From Streptomyces sp. 1222.5 (GTDB lineage Bacteria; Actinomycetota; Actinomycetes; Streptomycetales; Streptomycetaceae): a stretch of 64,000 nucleotides of DNA. Below the pieces are notes generated by a model. It worked only from the letters and a program-made list of their open reading frames with translations. It was not told the DNA's origin and ran no database searches. The DNA lies in the NCBI RefSeq assembly GCF_900105245.1, contig NZ_FNSZ01000001.1:1736001-1800000 (forward strand). Reading direction: 5' to 3'. The position numbers and the translations under genes are program-made. Shown here in pieces: positions 28,852 through 37,815 of this stretch (positions are counted from its first letter, which is position 1; the number at the start of each line of letters is the position of its first letter).

Positions 28852-30701
28852 GGGGCGGCCTGCTCCAGGGTTGCGGCCGCCGCTGCCCGGGCGGCGGTGA
28901 CGATGGGCTCGAAGTAGCCGGGCACCTGCTCCCCGCCGACGACGAGGGCACGGTCGAGCAGTGTGTTGCCTGACTCGCAACTCGTCTCCGGCAGCAGAGC
29001 GCAGGCGTGGCAGGCGGCCCGGTTGAGGTTGCCGAAGCCCTGCCCGGCATGCTCGGCACACAGGGGGTCGGCGGAACACCATGCGGCTGCTTCGGTCATG
29101 CGCAGCAGCGTCTCCGCCAGATGCGCCGGTTCTCCCTGGCGCACGAGTCCGCCGAGCGTGCCTTCGGCGTCGCCGGCAGCGGTGTAGACGAGGATGCCGT
29201 ACTGGTCCTGTTCGGGGCGGGCGTAGATCCGTTCACGCAGACTCGCCGTCGTGTAGCCCGACTCGAAGGAGAGCTGGCGGATGAGGAGATGCGCGAGGGT
29301 GTGCAGCAGGACGAACCTCGGGGCGAGCTCTGCTCCGGTGAGGGCTTGGAGCCGGTCCTTCTGAAAGGCGCGGTCGAGGTCGGCACGCATTCCGGCGACG
29401 CGCCGAATCACCCGGTCGTCGGCTTCCCAGTTCCTCAGTGTGTCCCTGTCGAGGGTGAGGAAGATGCCTTCACCGAAGACCTCCACGGCAGGGAGCCACT
29501 TCAGGCGCCTTGCGGTGTCGGCGGGTACGACAGTGGCGTCCGGTGACACGCGAGTGAAGCCGGACAGGGCACGCACCTCGCGCAGCCGGTCGACGAGCAG
29601 GATCCGTCCGATGCCGCGCCGCAGCCCCACCCAGGGCTCCTCGGTCTCCTGGGCCAGGCCCAGTGTGGTCTCGCGCAGTGCGAAGTCCCGCGTGGCGGGC
29701 GGGACGGGCGCCATGAAGGCCGCCCACTCCTCGCGGCTGAGGTCGGGGCGCGCAGGTGCGACCGCCGCTTCGGGAGCCTGCGTCGCAGGCTCTCCGGTCT
29801 CCTCGGCCAGGAGCAGATCCAACAGGACGTCGTCCGCCCCGGTATCATCCTTGATCATTTCGCGGAAGACCTCGGCGCGTGGGGTGGCGGCGACCTTGCA
29901 CAGGGAGACCCACAGGTCGTGCTCGCGCACCCGGCTCGCGGTCCTCTCGTCGTGGTGCGCCGGGGTTTCCGTCTCAGGTATGTCGAGGGCGGAGTGCACG
30001 ACGGGGTAGTACAGATTGCCTGCGGTGCGCTGCACGATCTGCACGGGCTTCACGCACTCCACGGTTTCGTTCGCCCGCTGCCACGGGTTGCGTCCGGAGC
30101 AGCGCATGCCGTGCGTGCCGAGGATGTCGAGCAGGTCGCGGGAGGCTCCGCAGCCCTTCGCCGCACATGCGACGGAGAGGGCTTCGAGGCCGGAGGCCCG
30201 CTCGGAGACCAGGAACCGCAGCTTTTCGCGTTCTCCGCACTCCCTGCGCTCAGTGGTGTCACGTCGTGAGTGGGCCCAGAACCACCAGTCGATGTCTCCG
30301 AGGTGGCCGGCGGAGCAGATCTGCACGAACCTCATCGGCGCGAGGGTGGGGCCGGTCGAGCAGGACGGGCAGCGCGGCGGCTGTCCCGGCTTCTCGTCCG
30401 CTATGCGCCAGCGCTTCATCCGTCGGCATGCTCCGCAGAACAGCCAGGCGGGGAAACGGATGTAGGGAGCACCGGGGGTGTCCGGGACGTCGTAGCGGTC
30501 ATTGGCGGTGGGCGGGGCGGCGTAGAAGCCGGTGACCCCGAGACGAGTGGCGAGGCGAGGCGACTCCACCCGCTGCTTGGCCCGCTGCGGCCAGTCACCG
30601 ATGCCGGTGGCCACGAACGACTCGCCCTGGATGTCGAAGACGGCTCCGACCCCGAACGGCAGGACGGTCTGTGACTGACGTACCCGTAGTGTGCGGCTCA
30701 C
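28848..30701 (-). CDS. drmB: DrmB-like DUF1998 protein
   Basis: 617 residues. It has the DrmB opening VLPFGVGAVFDIQGESF, the zinc-type FCGACRRM and CPSC cysteines, and in the C-terminal third the DUF1998 core LLHTLAHLLIRQL near residue 467 followed by CHACALLPETSCE. In DISARM, DrmB binds the DrmA helicase to form a DNA-engaging complex. The GTG start is chosen because it overlaps the DrmA-like stop (GTGA); a longer frame runs into that gene. No catalytic residues of a nuclease are evident. Confidence 0.9.
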   Translation of the reverse strand: MSRTLRVRQSQTVLPFGVGAVFDIQGESFVATGIGDWPQRAKQRVESPRLATRLGVTGFYAAPPTANDRYDVPDTPGAPYIRFPAWLFCGACRRMKRWRIADEKPGQPPRCPSCSTGPTLAPMRFVQICSAGHLGDIDWWFWAHSRRDTTERRECGEREKLRFLVSERASGLEALSVACAAKGCGASRDLLDILGTHGMRCSGRNPWQRANETVECVKPVQIVQRTAGNLYYPVVHSALDIPETETPAHHDERTASRVREHDLWVSLCKVAATPRAEVFREMIKDDTGADDVLLDLLLAEETGEPATQAPEAAVAPARPDLSREEWAAFMAPVPPATRDFALRETTLGLAQETEEPWVGLRRGIGRILLVDRLREVRALSGFTRVSPDATVVPADTARRLKWLPAVEVFGEGIFLTLDRDTLRNWEADDRVIRRVAGMRADLDRAFQKDRLQALTGAELAPRFVLLHTLAHLLIRQLSFESGYTTASLRERIYARPEQDQYGILVYTAAGDAEGTLGGLVRQGEPAHLAETLLRMTEAAAWCSADPLCAEHAGQGFGNLNRAACHACALLPETSCESGNTLLDRALVVGGEQVPGYFEPIVTAARAAAAATLEQAAP

Positions 30702-33700
30702 AGGTCCGCTCCCTTCACCATGACCTGGCATTCGCGGTCGACATTGCGCATGGAGTTGGGCGTCTCCCACAGGCCGTAGCGCTGCTCGAAGCTCTTGATG
30801 AGGTTGGACTGGCCCTTGCCCTGGTTGCGGTAGTACAACGCCCGGCCGTCCTTACGCGCCTCACGGGCGGCTTCCTCCCAGTCGGCGAGGAGTTCGCCGA
30901 GTTCCTTGCGCACGGCGTCGGCCGAGACGGACTCTCCGGCGGTCACCACCCGTGCCGACAACTCGTCCGCGAGTGCCTCCGCTTCGGTCATCCGGTCGAG
31001 GATGCGGCCTGCCTGGTTCTCCGCGGCCAGGCCGAGGCGATGGCGTACGAGGATGACGAGCGCGGCGTGCAGTGCGCGGCGGCGCGAGGGTACGGACCAC
31101 GGTGTGACGCTCGTCGGCTCGACATGCCGGTACAACGACCGGTGATACACGTCGAACGTCTCGTAGTGCGAACGGTCGCGGGGACGCGTGGCGTTGAAGA
31201 ACGTGACGACGAGGCCGGGCACGGTGTGCCGGCCCACCCGGCTGGTGGCCTGGATGTACTCGGCCGTCGTCTTGGGCTGGCCCTGCATGAGCATGAGCGC
31301 AAGCCGCTTGACGTCCACACCCACGGACAGCATGTTCGTGCAGGGCAGGAAGGACACCGACTCCTCGTCCTTCCAGCCCTTCTCGAGCCGGTCGAGCAGG
31401 ACGGGTTGCTCCGCTCGGGGCAGGTTGCTGGTCAGCTCCTGGACCTGCAGATCGCCCAACTCACGTATGCCACAGCCGGAGCCTGCATCCAGGCCCTTGA
31501 GCTGGGCCGGGATGTCGTCGGCCGCGGCTGTGACCGTACGTCCGAGTTCGCGCAGGCTGTGGTGGTAGGCGACCAGGGTCCAGTAGTCGTCGCGGTGTTC
31601 CAGGGGCAGTTCCCAGGCACCCTGCAACATGGCCGCCGCGGTGGCCACCGAGGCGCGGCCCGCGGTGTGCCCCTGGGCCATGACGCCGAGGTAGAGCCGG
31701 CCGGGCCGCGACCTGTCGGGTTCGGCGAAGTACGAGTGCCGGGCGTCGAGTCCGGCCGGCGGGAAGAGCTGAACTTCGCTGCCGTACAGCGCACGGATCT
31801 GTTCACCGGAGCGGCGGATGGTCGCCGTGGAGGCCACCACCTTCGGTCCGACGCCCTCGGGCGTCGTGCACAGACCGAGCACGGCCGACTCGTACAGGCC
31901 GACGGTGGTGCCGAGGGGGCCGGTGAGCAGGTGCAGCTCGTCCTGGATGACGAGCGACGGCGGCAGGTTCCCGGTCTCGGCGCCGAAGAGCCGCCCGGCC
32001 CGCGGCTCCCAGGCCAGCCGGGCGAACTTGTCCACGGTGCCGAGCACGAACGTGGGCGGCCGGTCGTAGAGCTGCTCGTCCACGACGCTGACGGGGAGCT
32101 CGTCGTGGAAGGCGCAGTCGTCGCGCGGGCAGTGGAAGGCGAAGGAGTCGGCGGTCGCACGCACGCCGTAGTCGCCGATGTCCGGCGACTTGTGGGAGGG
32201 AACTATCCGTGTGCCGCACCAGGGGCACCGGTCCAGGATGAACACGTCGTCCGGCTTGGCGGCCCCGCGTACCTCCTCGAACTTGGTGCGGGCCGTGTCA
32301 TAGGAGTTCGGGGACGTGGCCTCGCCCACCCAGAGGCCGATGGAGAACGGCTCCTCTCCGTACGTCTCCGGGTCGGCGCGGCGCAGGGTCTCCAGAGCAC
32401 AGACAGTGGTGGCCGCCCGTTGGAACTGCTGTGTCGTCAGCAGACTGAGGGTGTAGCGGCTGAGGACGGCGGTCCCGCCTCCGTCGGGTGCGGCACGGCG
32501 CAGGACCATGACGAAGGCGGCCAGCAGCAGGTAGGCCTCGGTCTTTCCACCGCCGGTGGGGAACCAGATGAGGTCGGTGACGTCTCGGTCCGGGTGTCCC
32601 GGGTCGGCGACCCCGTCCACGGCGAGCAGGAAGAACGCCAGCTGGAACGGCCGCCACGTCGCGTCCGGTTTCGGCGTCGGGTCGAGCAGCACGGGGTCAC
32701 GGCGTGCGCGCCGCTCGCCGGCCTGGTCGCGAGCGGAGTGCCGCATCTGCAATGCCATGGCACGGTTCGCGGCCCGGAAGGCGTGCAGGAGTTCGGGGCG
32801 GCGTGGGTCGCAGAGCGAGCGCACACCGGACTCGATGCGGATGACCGCCGCGTCGATGCGGTCGAGAATGCGATCGGCGGCGTCGCGGCCCCACTCGGGG
32901 ATCTCGGTGTTGAGCTGTCCCACGTACCAGGCCCGGTAGTGGGCCGCGAACTCGTGCAGCTCCTCGCGGAGTTGCTCCACCGAGACGGTGTCGTCGGCGA
33001 GGTGCAGGACGTTGAGTACGGGCGAGTCGGTGAGTCCGGCAGCCCGGGTGCCGCTGACCTCGGCCTGCGGCATGACGGCGGCCTTCACCGCGGTCACCCG
33101 TCCCGAGTCCTCGTCGCGCTGCTCCTCGACGGCGCACCCGTGCCCCACGGCGTGTGTCTGGACGTGCCGGTACTGCAGTCGCAGTTCCTGTTCCTCGGGG
33201 TCGCGGCTGGCCAGGCGCACGCTCGGGTACGGCAGGACGGTACCGTCCATGGGCCGCGCTTCCAGGCCCACCTGGAACAGCATGCGGTCCCACTGTGCCA
33301 CCTTGCCGAGCGCCTGCTCGTGGTGCGCGGCGTTGACCAGGGCCACGGTGACCAGATGCCCACTCCCGAACATGCGCCGGCGCACCCGGATCTCAGCCCT
33401 GCCGTCGAGCACGGGCACGCGGTCACGGTCGGGGCCGAGCGTGTGCATTTCGGGGGTGAGCGGAACTCGCAGCCAGCGCCGGCCCCCTTCGCCGGTTGCG
33501 GCCTTGGTCTCGTAGCGGGCACCGGAGCAGCTGACAGTGACTGTGGTCGTGTCGGTGTAGAAGCTCAGGCCGAGGGAGGACGGCAACCAGGAGTTCGCCT
33601 CGGGAACGGGATCCGTGGACGGAGAGGTGTCGTCGGCCCGCGCTTCCGTGCCCGGACCGTCCGGCTCCTCCGCCGCCAGGTACAGCTGCCTCTGCAGATC

Positions 33701-33832
33701 GGCTTCCTGCGGATAGAGGGTGCCCATGAGGTACTGCCGGTCGGGCGGGGCGTCGAGAATCTCCTGCTCGCCGCCTACAGGACCGACGAGTTGGCGGTGC
33801 AGGTAGTCGACGAGCTCTTGCCGGGCGTCCAT
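30698..33832 (-). CDS. drmA: DrmA-like SF2 helicase
   Basis: 1044 residues. Unrecognised ~400-residue N-terminal region, then the helicase core: Walker A IWFPTGGGKTEAYL near residue 427, a CPWCG/CPRDDC zinc element near 540-575, Walker B variant VIQDELHLLTGPLG near 629, and motifs V-VI NMLSVGVDVKRL and QATSRVGRH near 840-870. The DELH box and spacing match DISARM DrmA. AGGAG lies four bases before the ATG. It heads a tightly overlapping operon with DrmB-like and SF1 helicase genes and follows the sigma-like gene by 54 bp, so all four may be co-transcribed. Confidence 0.9.
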   Translation of the reverse strand: MDARQELVDYLHRQLVGPVGGEQEILDAPPDRQYLMGTLYPQEADLQRQLYLAAEEPDGPGTEARADDTSPSTDPVPEANSWLPSSLGLSFYTDTTTVTVSCSGARYETKAATGEGGRRWLRVPLTPEMHTLGPDRDRVPVLDGRAEIRVRRRMFGSGHLVTVALVNAAHHEQALGKVAQWDRMLFQVGLEARPMDGTVLPYPSVRLASRDPEEQELRLQYRHVQTHAVGHGCAVEEQRDEDSGRVTAVKAAVMPQAEVSGTRAAGLTDSPVLNVLHLADDTVSVEQLREELHEFAAHYRAWYVGQLNTEIPEWGRDAADRILDRIDAAVIRIESGVRSLCDPRRPELLHAFRAANRAMALQMRHSARDQAGERRARRDPVLLDPTPKPDATWRPFQLAFFLLAVDGVADPGHPDRDVTDLIWFPTGGGKTEAYLLLAAFVMVLRRAAPDGGGTAVLSRYTLSLLTTQQFQRAATTVCALETLRRADPETYGEEPFSIGLWVGEATSPNSYDTARTKFEEVRGAAKPDDVFILDRCPWCGTRIVPSHKSPDIGDYGVRATADSFAFHCPRDDCAFHDELPVSVVDEQLYDRPPTFVLGTVDKFARLAWEPRAGRLFGAETGNLPPSLVIQDELHLLTGPLGTTVGLYESAVLGLCTTPEGVGPKVVASTATIRRSGEQIRALYGSEVQLFPPAGLDARHSYFAEPDRSRPGRLYLGVMAQGHTAGRASVATAAAMLQGAWELPLEHRDDYWTLVAYHHSLRELGRTVTAAADDIPAQLKGLDAGSGCGIRELGDLQVQELTSNLPRAEQPVLLDRLEKGWKDEESVSFLPCTNMLSVGVDVKRLALMLMQGQPKTTAEYIQATSRVGRHTVPGLVVTFFNATRPRDRSHYETFDVYHRSLYRHVEPTSVTPWSVPSRRRALHAALVILVRHRLGLAAENQAGRILDRMTEAEALADELSARVVTAGESVSADAVRKELGELLADWEEAAREARKDGRALYYRNQGKGQSNLIKSFEQRYGLWETPNSMRNVDRECQVMVKGADL

Positions 33833-33886
33833 GATGCTCCTGGGACTGGTGGAGAAGTGCGAAAAGCAGAGGGGGAATGTTCGCCC

Positions 33887-36800
33887 TCAGGACCGGCGCC
33901 AGCGGTCCCGCAGGGATGCCCGGCCCTCTGCCGGTGCCTGGAGGGCGGCCAGTTGCGCCTGCAACTCGGAGATGCGGGCCCAGGCGTCGTGTTCGGCCTG
34001 AGCGAGGCGTGCGGCGGCAAGCTGCTGCTCCTGCACAGCCCGTGCTTCCCGCTGGTTGGCGGCCGTCACCAGCGCTTCGGCCCGCTGCTCCGCCGCCTCG
34101 GCCCGTTGCTGGGCCTGCTCCACGTCGGCGGCGGCACGGAGCCCGGCTTCGTACATGGCCCGGTCCCGGGCGATGAGCCGGGTCTCGCTCTGCCTCAGCC
34201 GCGCCTCGAGCTGTGCGATGCGCGCTTCGGTGTCGTCGTGGTAAGCACGCAGCCGCTGCTCGGCCTCCTCAGCCCGGGCCTGGGCCCGGGACGATTGCTC
34301 GGCCGAGACGGTGGAGGCCGCCGTTTCCGCGTGTCGCAACCGGATCTCGAGGTCCACGATGCGTTCCTGTGCACGGCGCGTGGCAGCGAGGTTCGCTTCG
34401 CGTTGCTCCTCCTTGAGCCGCGCGACGCGCTCGTCGGCCTGGCGTCGCAGGTGCTGCGCCTGCCGGGCCAGCGCCTTGTCCGCACGCTTCAGCAGAATCT
34501 CTTCCCACCTGTCGAGCTGCTGTTCCGTCTGTGCCAAGGCGGCCCCGACCCGCGCGTCGGCCGCCTGCTGCACCTCGGCCATGCGACGTTCGTGGTGCTC
34601 GGCCAGGCTCGCGATCACCGCATCGTGCAGGGCCCGGGCCTCGGCGAGCAGTCGCTCGACGTCTACAGGGGATTCAACGGGGAGTGCCTGATCAGGCTGA
34701 GCGGCGGCAGCGTGCACGGGTTGCGGGGTGGTCTCCGGCGCGGGTGCCATCGCCCCCTCCACGGATGCAGCCCGAGCATCCTCCGAAGTACCCACATTCC
34801 CTGTATCCGCATCGGCGTCACCTCGTGCCGTCTGCGTCACCGCGAACTCGTCCAGTGCGTGACGGATGGCCACACGCGACTCGTTCTCCACCAGGGGCTT
34901 GGCCGCCAGGTACGCGCGGGGCGTCGTCCGGCCCAGTGCCTCGGACGTCCACTCGAAGAAGTGCTCAGGCCGCAGCCCGAGCTCTTTGAGCGCATCCAAC
35001 ACGCTCTTCAGTACTTCCAGGGCCTTGACCACGCGACGGTCGAGCGTGCCCCGCTCCCGCCCGGCCCTGACCACCGCATCCGCGGCGGGCGAGCCGAGCA
35101 GCACGGCCAGTTGTAGATGCCCGACGGCGAGCGACGCGTACTCGGCGAGCCAGGCCACGCCGCCGCCGAAGGGCGGCGGTGCCAGCTCCCGTGCCTTGTC
35201 CCAGTCGGCGGTGTACTGCGGTCGTGTCGGCATGTCGTCGTCTTCCAGGGCACTTGCCGTTGTACGGCTCCGCTCCGATTCGGTCACATCCGTGACGGGC
35301 TCGTCGGCAGCCGTCGCCGACCCATCGCCCGGCTGCGGGGCAGATGCATGGTCCTTCGCGGCTGACTCCTCCTCGGCCGGCTCCGGCTCGACCAGCACCT
35401 CTTCGACCGAGCCCGACTCGACACACGTTTCTTCGGCCGGTTCTGGCTGGACCGGTGCCTCCTCCTCGCTTGCCACCGGCGCCGCCTCCGGGAGCGCCTG
35501 CGGTGCGGCCAGGAACTCCTTGAGGGCGTCACGCATCGCCAGCCGGGGCTCGCCGTGCACCAACTGCTTGCGGGCCAGGTAGGCTCGCGGCGTCACGCCG
35601 CACAGCGCGTCGGAAGCACGGTCGAGGAAGTCCTCGGGTCGCAAGCCGAACTTCGCGGCGCCGTCGCAGACACGGCGCAACACCTCGAGCGCCGCCAGCA
35701 CGTTGTGGTCGGCCGGCTCGCCCTCGCGCGCGATTCTGAGCACCGCGTCGGCTGCCGATTGCCCAAGGATTTCGGCGAGCCCCGGGCCTCCAACGGCGGC
35801 GAGGGCGTAGTTCGCGAGCCACGCTTGTCCGGACGGCTCCTCGGCCAACCGGCGGGCCCTGTCCCAGTCCGGCGCGTCCACGGATGCCGCCACGTCCGCC
35901 GTCATCCCGTTCTCCCGATTCACCGGGGCCTCCGTTGGGGCTCGACCGCTGGGCTGTGTGGCCACATCCAGATCTGGTGCGATATCGGCACGGACATGAC
36001 GGGCCGGACGGACAGTGCGGGAGACTCGCTTGGCGGAACTGACCTTCTCCTTGGCGGAGTTCTCGTGTGCAGATGAGGCACTGGTCCCGAGGAGGCGAGC
36101 GCTCCGCAGCCGCGCCCGCAGCGCAGGCAGCAGCTTGACCTCCAGCTGCCTGATGCGCTCCCTCGTCACACCGAACTCGCTTCCCAGTTGATCCAGCGTC
36201 GACGGCGCCTCGTCGTCGAGTCCCAGGCGCCGTACGAGAATCCGGTGGTCGCGGCCGGAGAAGGTGTCCACCACGGCCATGGCATCCGCCAGGAGCAACG
36301 CGTCGTGCACCCGCGCCTCGAAGGACGGCACGGCCCGGGTACGCGCCACGAAGTCCCCCAGGGTCGCTCCATCCCCGATCACCCGGTCCAGCGAGTCGGT
36401 ACGCATGCTCAGCCGTCGAGCCTCTTCGACCTTGCTCAGACTCACGTCGCACAGGACGGCGACCTCGGCAGCTGTTGCCGGTCGCCCTTGCGCTGCAAGG
36501 GACCGCTCGGCGTTGGCCACCTTGCGGATCTGCTCGTGCATGTGGACGGGGATACGGATGACGGCCCCTTCGTCCGCGATGCCCCGGGTGATCGATTGGC
36601 GCACCCACCAGGTCGCGTACGTCGAGAACTTGAACCCCTTGGCCGGATCGAACTTGCGCGCCGCCCGCATCAGCCCCAGCACTCCGTGCTGGAACAGGTC
36701 GTCGTAGTCCAGCCCCTGCTCCAGATAGCGGGGAACCATGCTGTGTACGAGTCTCTGGTTGTGCACGACCAGGCAGTCCCGCGCGCGAATCCTGATGTCG

Positions 36801-37630
36801 TCCGACGGCAGCGCGCTGAGCGTCTCCTGTTCAGGTTCCTCGTCCGCACCTCCCCACACGAGCACGGCGAGCCCTATCTCTTCCTGCGCGGTGAGCAGGC
36901 GGTTCTCCGGCCGACGACGGATGCGGTCCTCGCGCATGACGGTCCGGGCCGCGTCCACTGCGGCGGCCCGGTCCGCGTCCGTCCGCACGACCGCTTCGGA
37001 CGGTTCGGGCAGGAAGTCCTCCGCCGGTTCGCCGACCTCCTCCTGTGAGGCTCCCTCCCCTGCGGACGAAGGCTCGCCGGGTGACTTCTCTGCAACGCCC
37101 CGAGCGTCAGTGGCCGGCCCCGGCTCCCCACCCACCTCTTCGAGCGTGACTCCAGCCGTCGTCTCCAGCGACGGCCTGTCGGGCCGCACCCGAGCAGCCT
37201 CTCTCAGGGCCGCCGCCTCACGAGAGTTCAGCCCCGCGAGGCGTACGACTCCTTCCAGGGCCCGTGGCGTCACGTAGCCCTCGGCATCGACGTACCGCTC
37301 GAGCAGGCGCATCACTCGATCCAGCCGAGGGAACACAATTTCTACACGCTTCCGTGCAACCTTTTCCACATCTGGAATGTCGACGCCTGTATGCACCACG
37401 TTCCTCTGGACAGGCACCTTCAACCTGAGCAGTTCGCCCCGCAGGCGCTCGCGCTCCACCTCGCCGAGCCCCAGCCTGCGCGCCTGCGCGAGGAATACCG
37501 CCTCCGGCACGACTCCGCCGACAGCGGCCCGGCGCAGATGAACCATCAGCTCCGCCAGGGCGGCTCGGGTGACGGAAACCTCCGGCTCTCCGACGTCCTG
37601 ATGCCCCGCCAAACCATCCACCCCCAACAC
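33887..37630 (-). CDS. Giant sigma-70-like protein with duplicated domain and C-terminal coiled coil
   Basis: 1247 residues, about three times a normal sigma factor. Residues 20-145 hold two helical units like sigma region 1.1. Residues ~245-515 are a complete sigma core: region 1.2 [11 protein letters not shown], region 2 [17 protein letters not shown] and [13 protein letters not shown], region 3, and region 4.2 [10 protein letters not shown]. Two copies of an unrecognised ~120-residue helical domain follow (587-707 and 807-930, both starting DW-D-x-A-R and containing TPRAYLA), then a ~240-residue coiled coil. A GTG start with a near-leaderless promoter is used; the ATG at 37544-37546 is an alternative. 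It is divergent from the kinase-helicase gene and upstream of drmA on the same strand. Confidence 0.88.
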   Translation of the reverse strand: MLGVDGLAGHQDVGEPEVSVTRAALAELMVHLRRAAVGGVVPEAVFLAQARRLGLGEVERERLRGELLRLKVPVQRNVVHTGVDIPDVEKVARKRVEIVFPRLDRVMRLLERYVDAEGYVTPRALEGVVRLAGLNSREAAALREAARVRPDRPSLETTAGVTLEEVGGEPGPATDARGVAEKSPGEPSSAGEGASQEEVGEPAEDFLPEPSEAVVRTDADRAAAVDAARTVMREDRIRRRPENRLLTAQEEIGLAVLVWGGADEEPEQETLSALPSDDIRIRARDCLVVHNQRLVHSMVPRYLEQGLDYDDLFQHGVLGLMRAARKFDPAKGFKFSTYATWWVRQSITRGIADEGAVIRIPVHMHEQIRKVANAERSLAAQGRPATAAEVAVLCDVSLSKVEEARRLSMRTDSLDRVIGDGATLGDFVARTRAVPSFEARVHDALLLADAMAVVDTFSGRDHRILVRRLGLDDEAPSTLDQLGSEFGVTRERIRQLEVKLLPALRARLRSARLLGTSASSAHENSAKEKVSSAKRVSRTVRPARHVRADIAPDLDVATQPSGRAPTEAPVNRENGMTADVAASVDAPDWDRARRLAEEPSGQAWLANYALAAVGGPGLAEILGQSAADAVLRIAREGEPADHNVLAALEVLRRVCDGAAKFGLRPEDFLDRASDALCGVTPRAYLARKQLVHGEPRLAMRDALKEFLAAPQALPEAAPVASEEEAPVQPEPAEETCVESGSVEEVLVEPEPAEEESAAKDHASAPQPGDGSATAADEPVTDVTESERSRTTASALEDDDMPTRPQYTADWDKARELAPPPFGGGVAWLAEYASLAVGHLQLAVLLGSPAADAVVRAGRERGTLDRRVVKALEVLKSVLDALKELGLRPEHFFEWTSEALGRTTPRAYLAAKPLVENESRVAIRHALDEFAVTQTARGDADADTGNVGTSEDARAASVEGAMAPAPETTPQPVHAAAAQPDQALPVESPVDVERLLAEARALHDAVIASLAEHHERRMAEVQQAADARVGAALAQTEQQLDRWEEILLKRADKALARQAQHLRRQADERVARLKEEQREANLAATRRAQERIVDLEIRLRHAETAASTVSAEQSSRAQARAEEAEQRLRAYHDDTEARIAQLEARLRQSETRLIARDRAMYEAGLRAAADVEQAQQRAEAAEQRAEALVTAANQREARAVQEQQLAAARLAQAEHDAWARISELQAQLAALQAPAEGRASLRDRWRRS

Positions 37631-37643
37631 GGTTACATGCCGG

Positions 37644-37673
37644 ACAGTAAAGGCATTGCGTTAACACTGTCAA
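37644..37673 (-). promoter_or_regulatory. Promoter for the sigma-like gene
   Basis: On the minus strand a consensus -35 TTGACA (37668-37673) is followed after 18 bp by TACTGT (37644-37649). The expected start point is about seven bases before the GTG at 37630, so the mRNA would be leaderless or nearly so. The hexamers are the best match to a housekeeping promoter seen in the island. Confidence 0.65.
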
Positions 37674-37674
37674 C
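37660..37674. promoter_or_regulatory. Near-perfect palindrome over the sigma-gene -35
   Basis: GTTAACA-C-TGTCAAC, one mismatch between arms, covers the -35 hexamer of the leftward promoter in the 185-bp region between the sigma-like and kinase-helicase genes. It is a candidate operator that would let a dimeric regulator switch the leftward operon. Confidence 0.5.
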
Positions 37675-37774
37675 ACATCTTCCCTCTAGGAAAGTTAATA
37701 CCTCTCGTGTACGGTGACCGCGTCCGCACTCTCCGCTTCGGAACCAGGCGGCAGGACAGCGGTCACAGGGGCAA

Positions 37775-37789
37775 GTCCCGTGACGGGAC
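37775..37789. promoter_or_regulatory. Perfect palindrome in the kinase-helicase leader
   Basis: GTCCCGT-G-ACGGGAC, a perfect 7-1-7 palindrome 26 bp before the preferred GTG start of the kinase-helicase fusion. It could be a DNA operator or an RNA hairpin controlling translation. Confidence 0.5.
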
Positions 37790-37815
37790 GGGGAGTAGAG
37801 GACAGGGGAGAAACC

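Noticed and set aside
30671-35116. Long plus-strand open frame (over 1400 codons) opposite DrmA and the sigma-like gene
   Set aside because: It is a mirror of real minus-strand genes with recognisable motifs and has no ribosome site or known domains.
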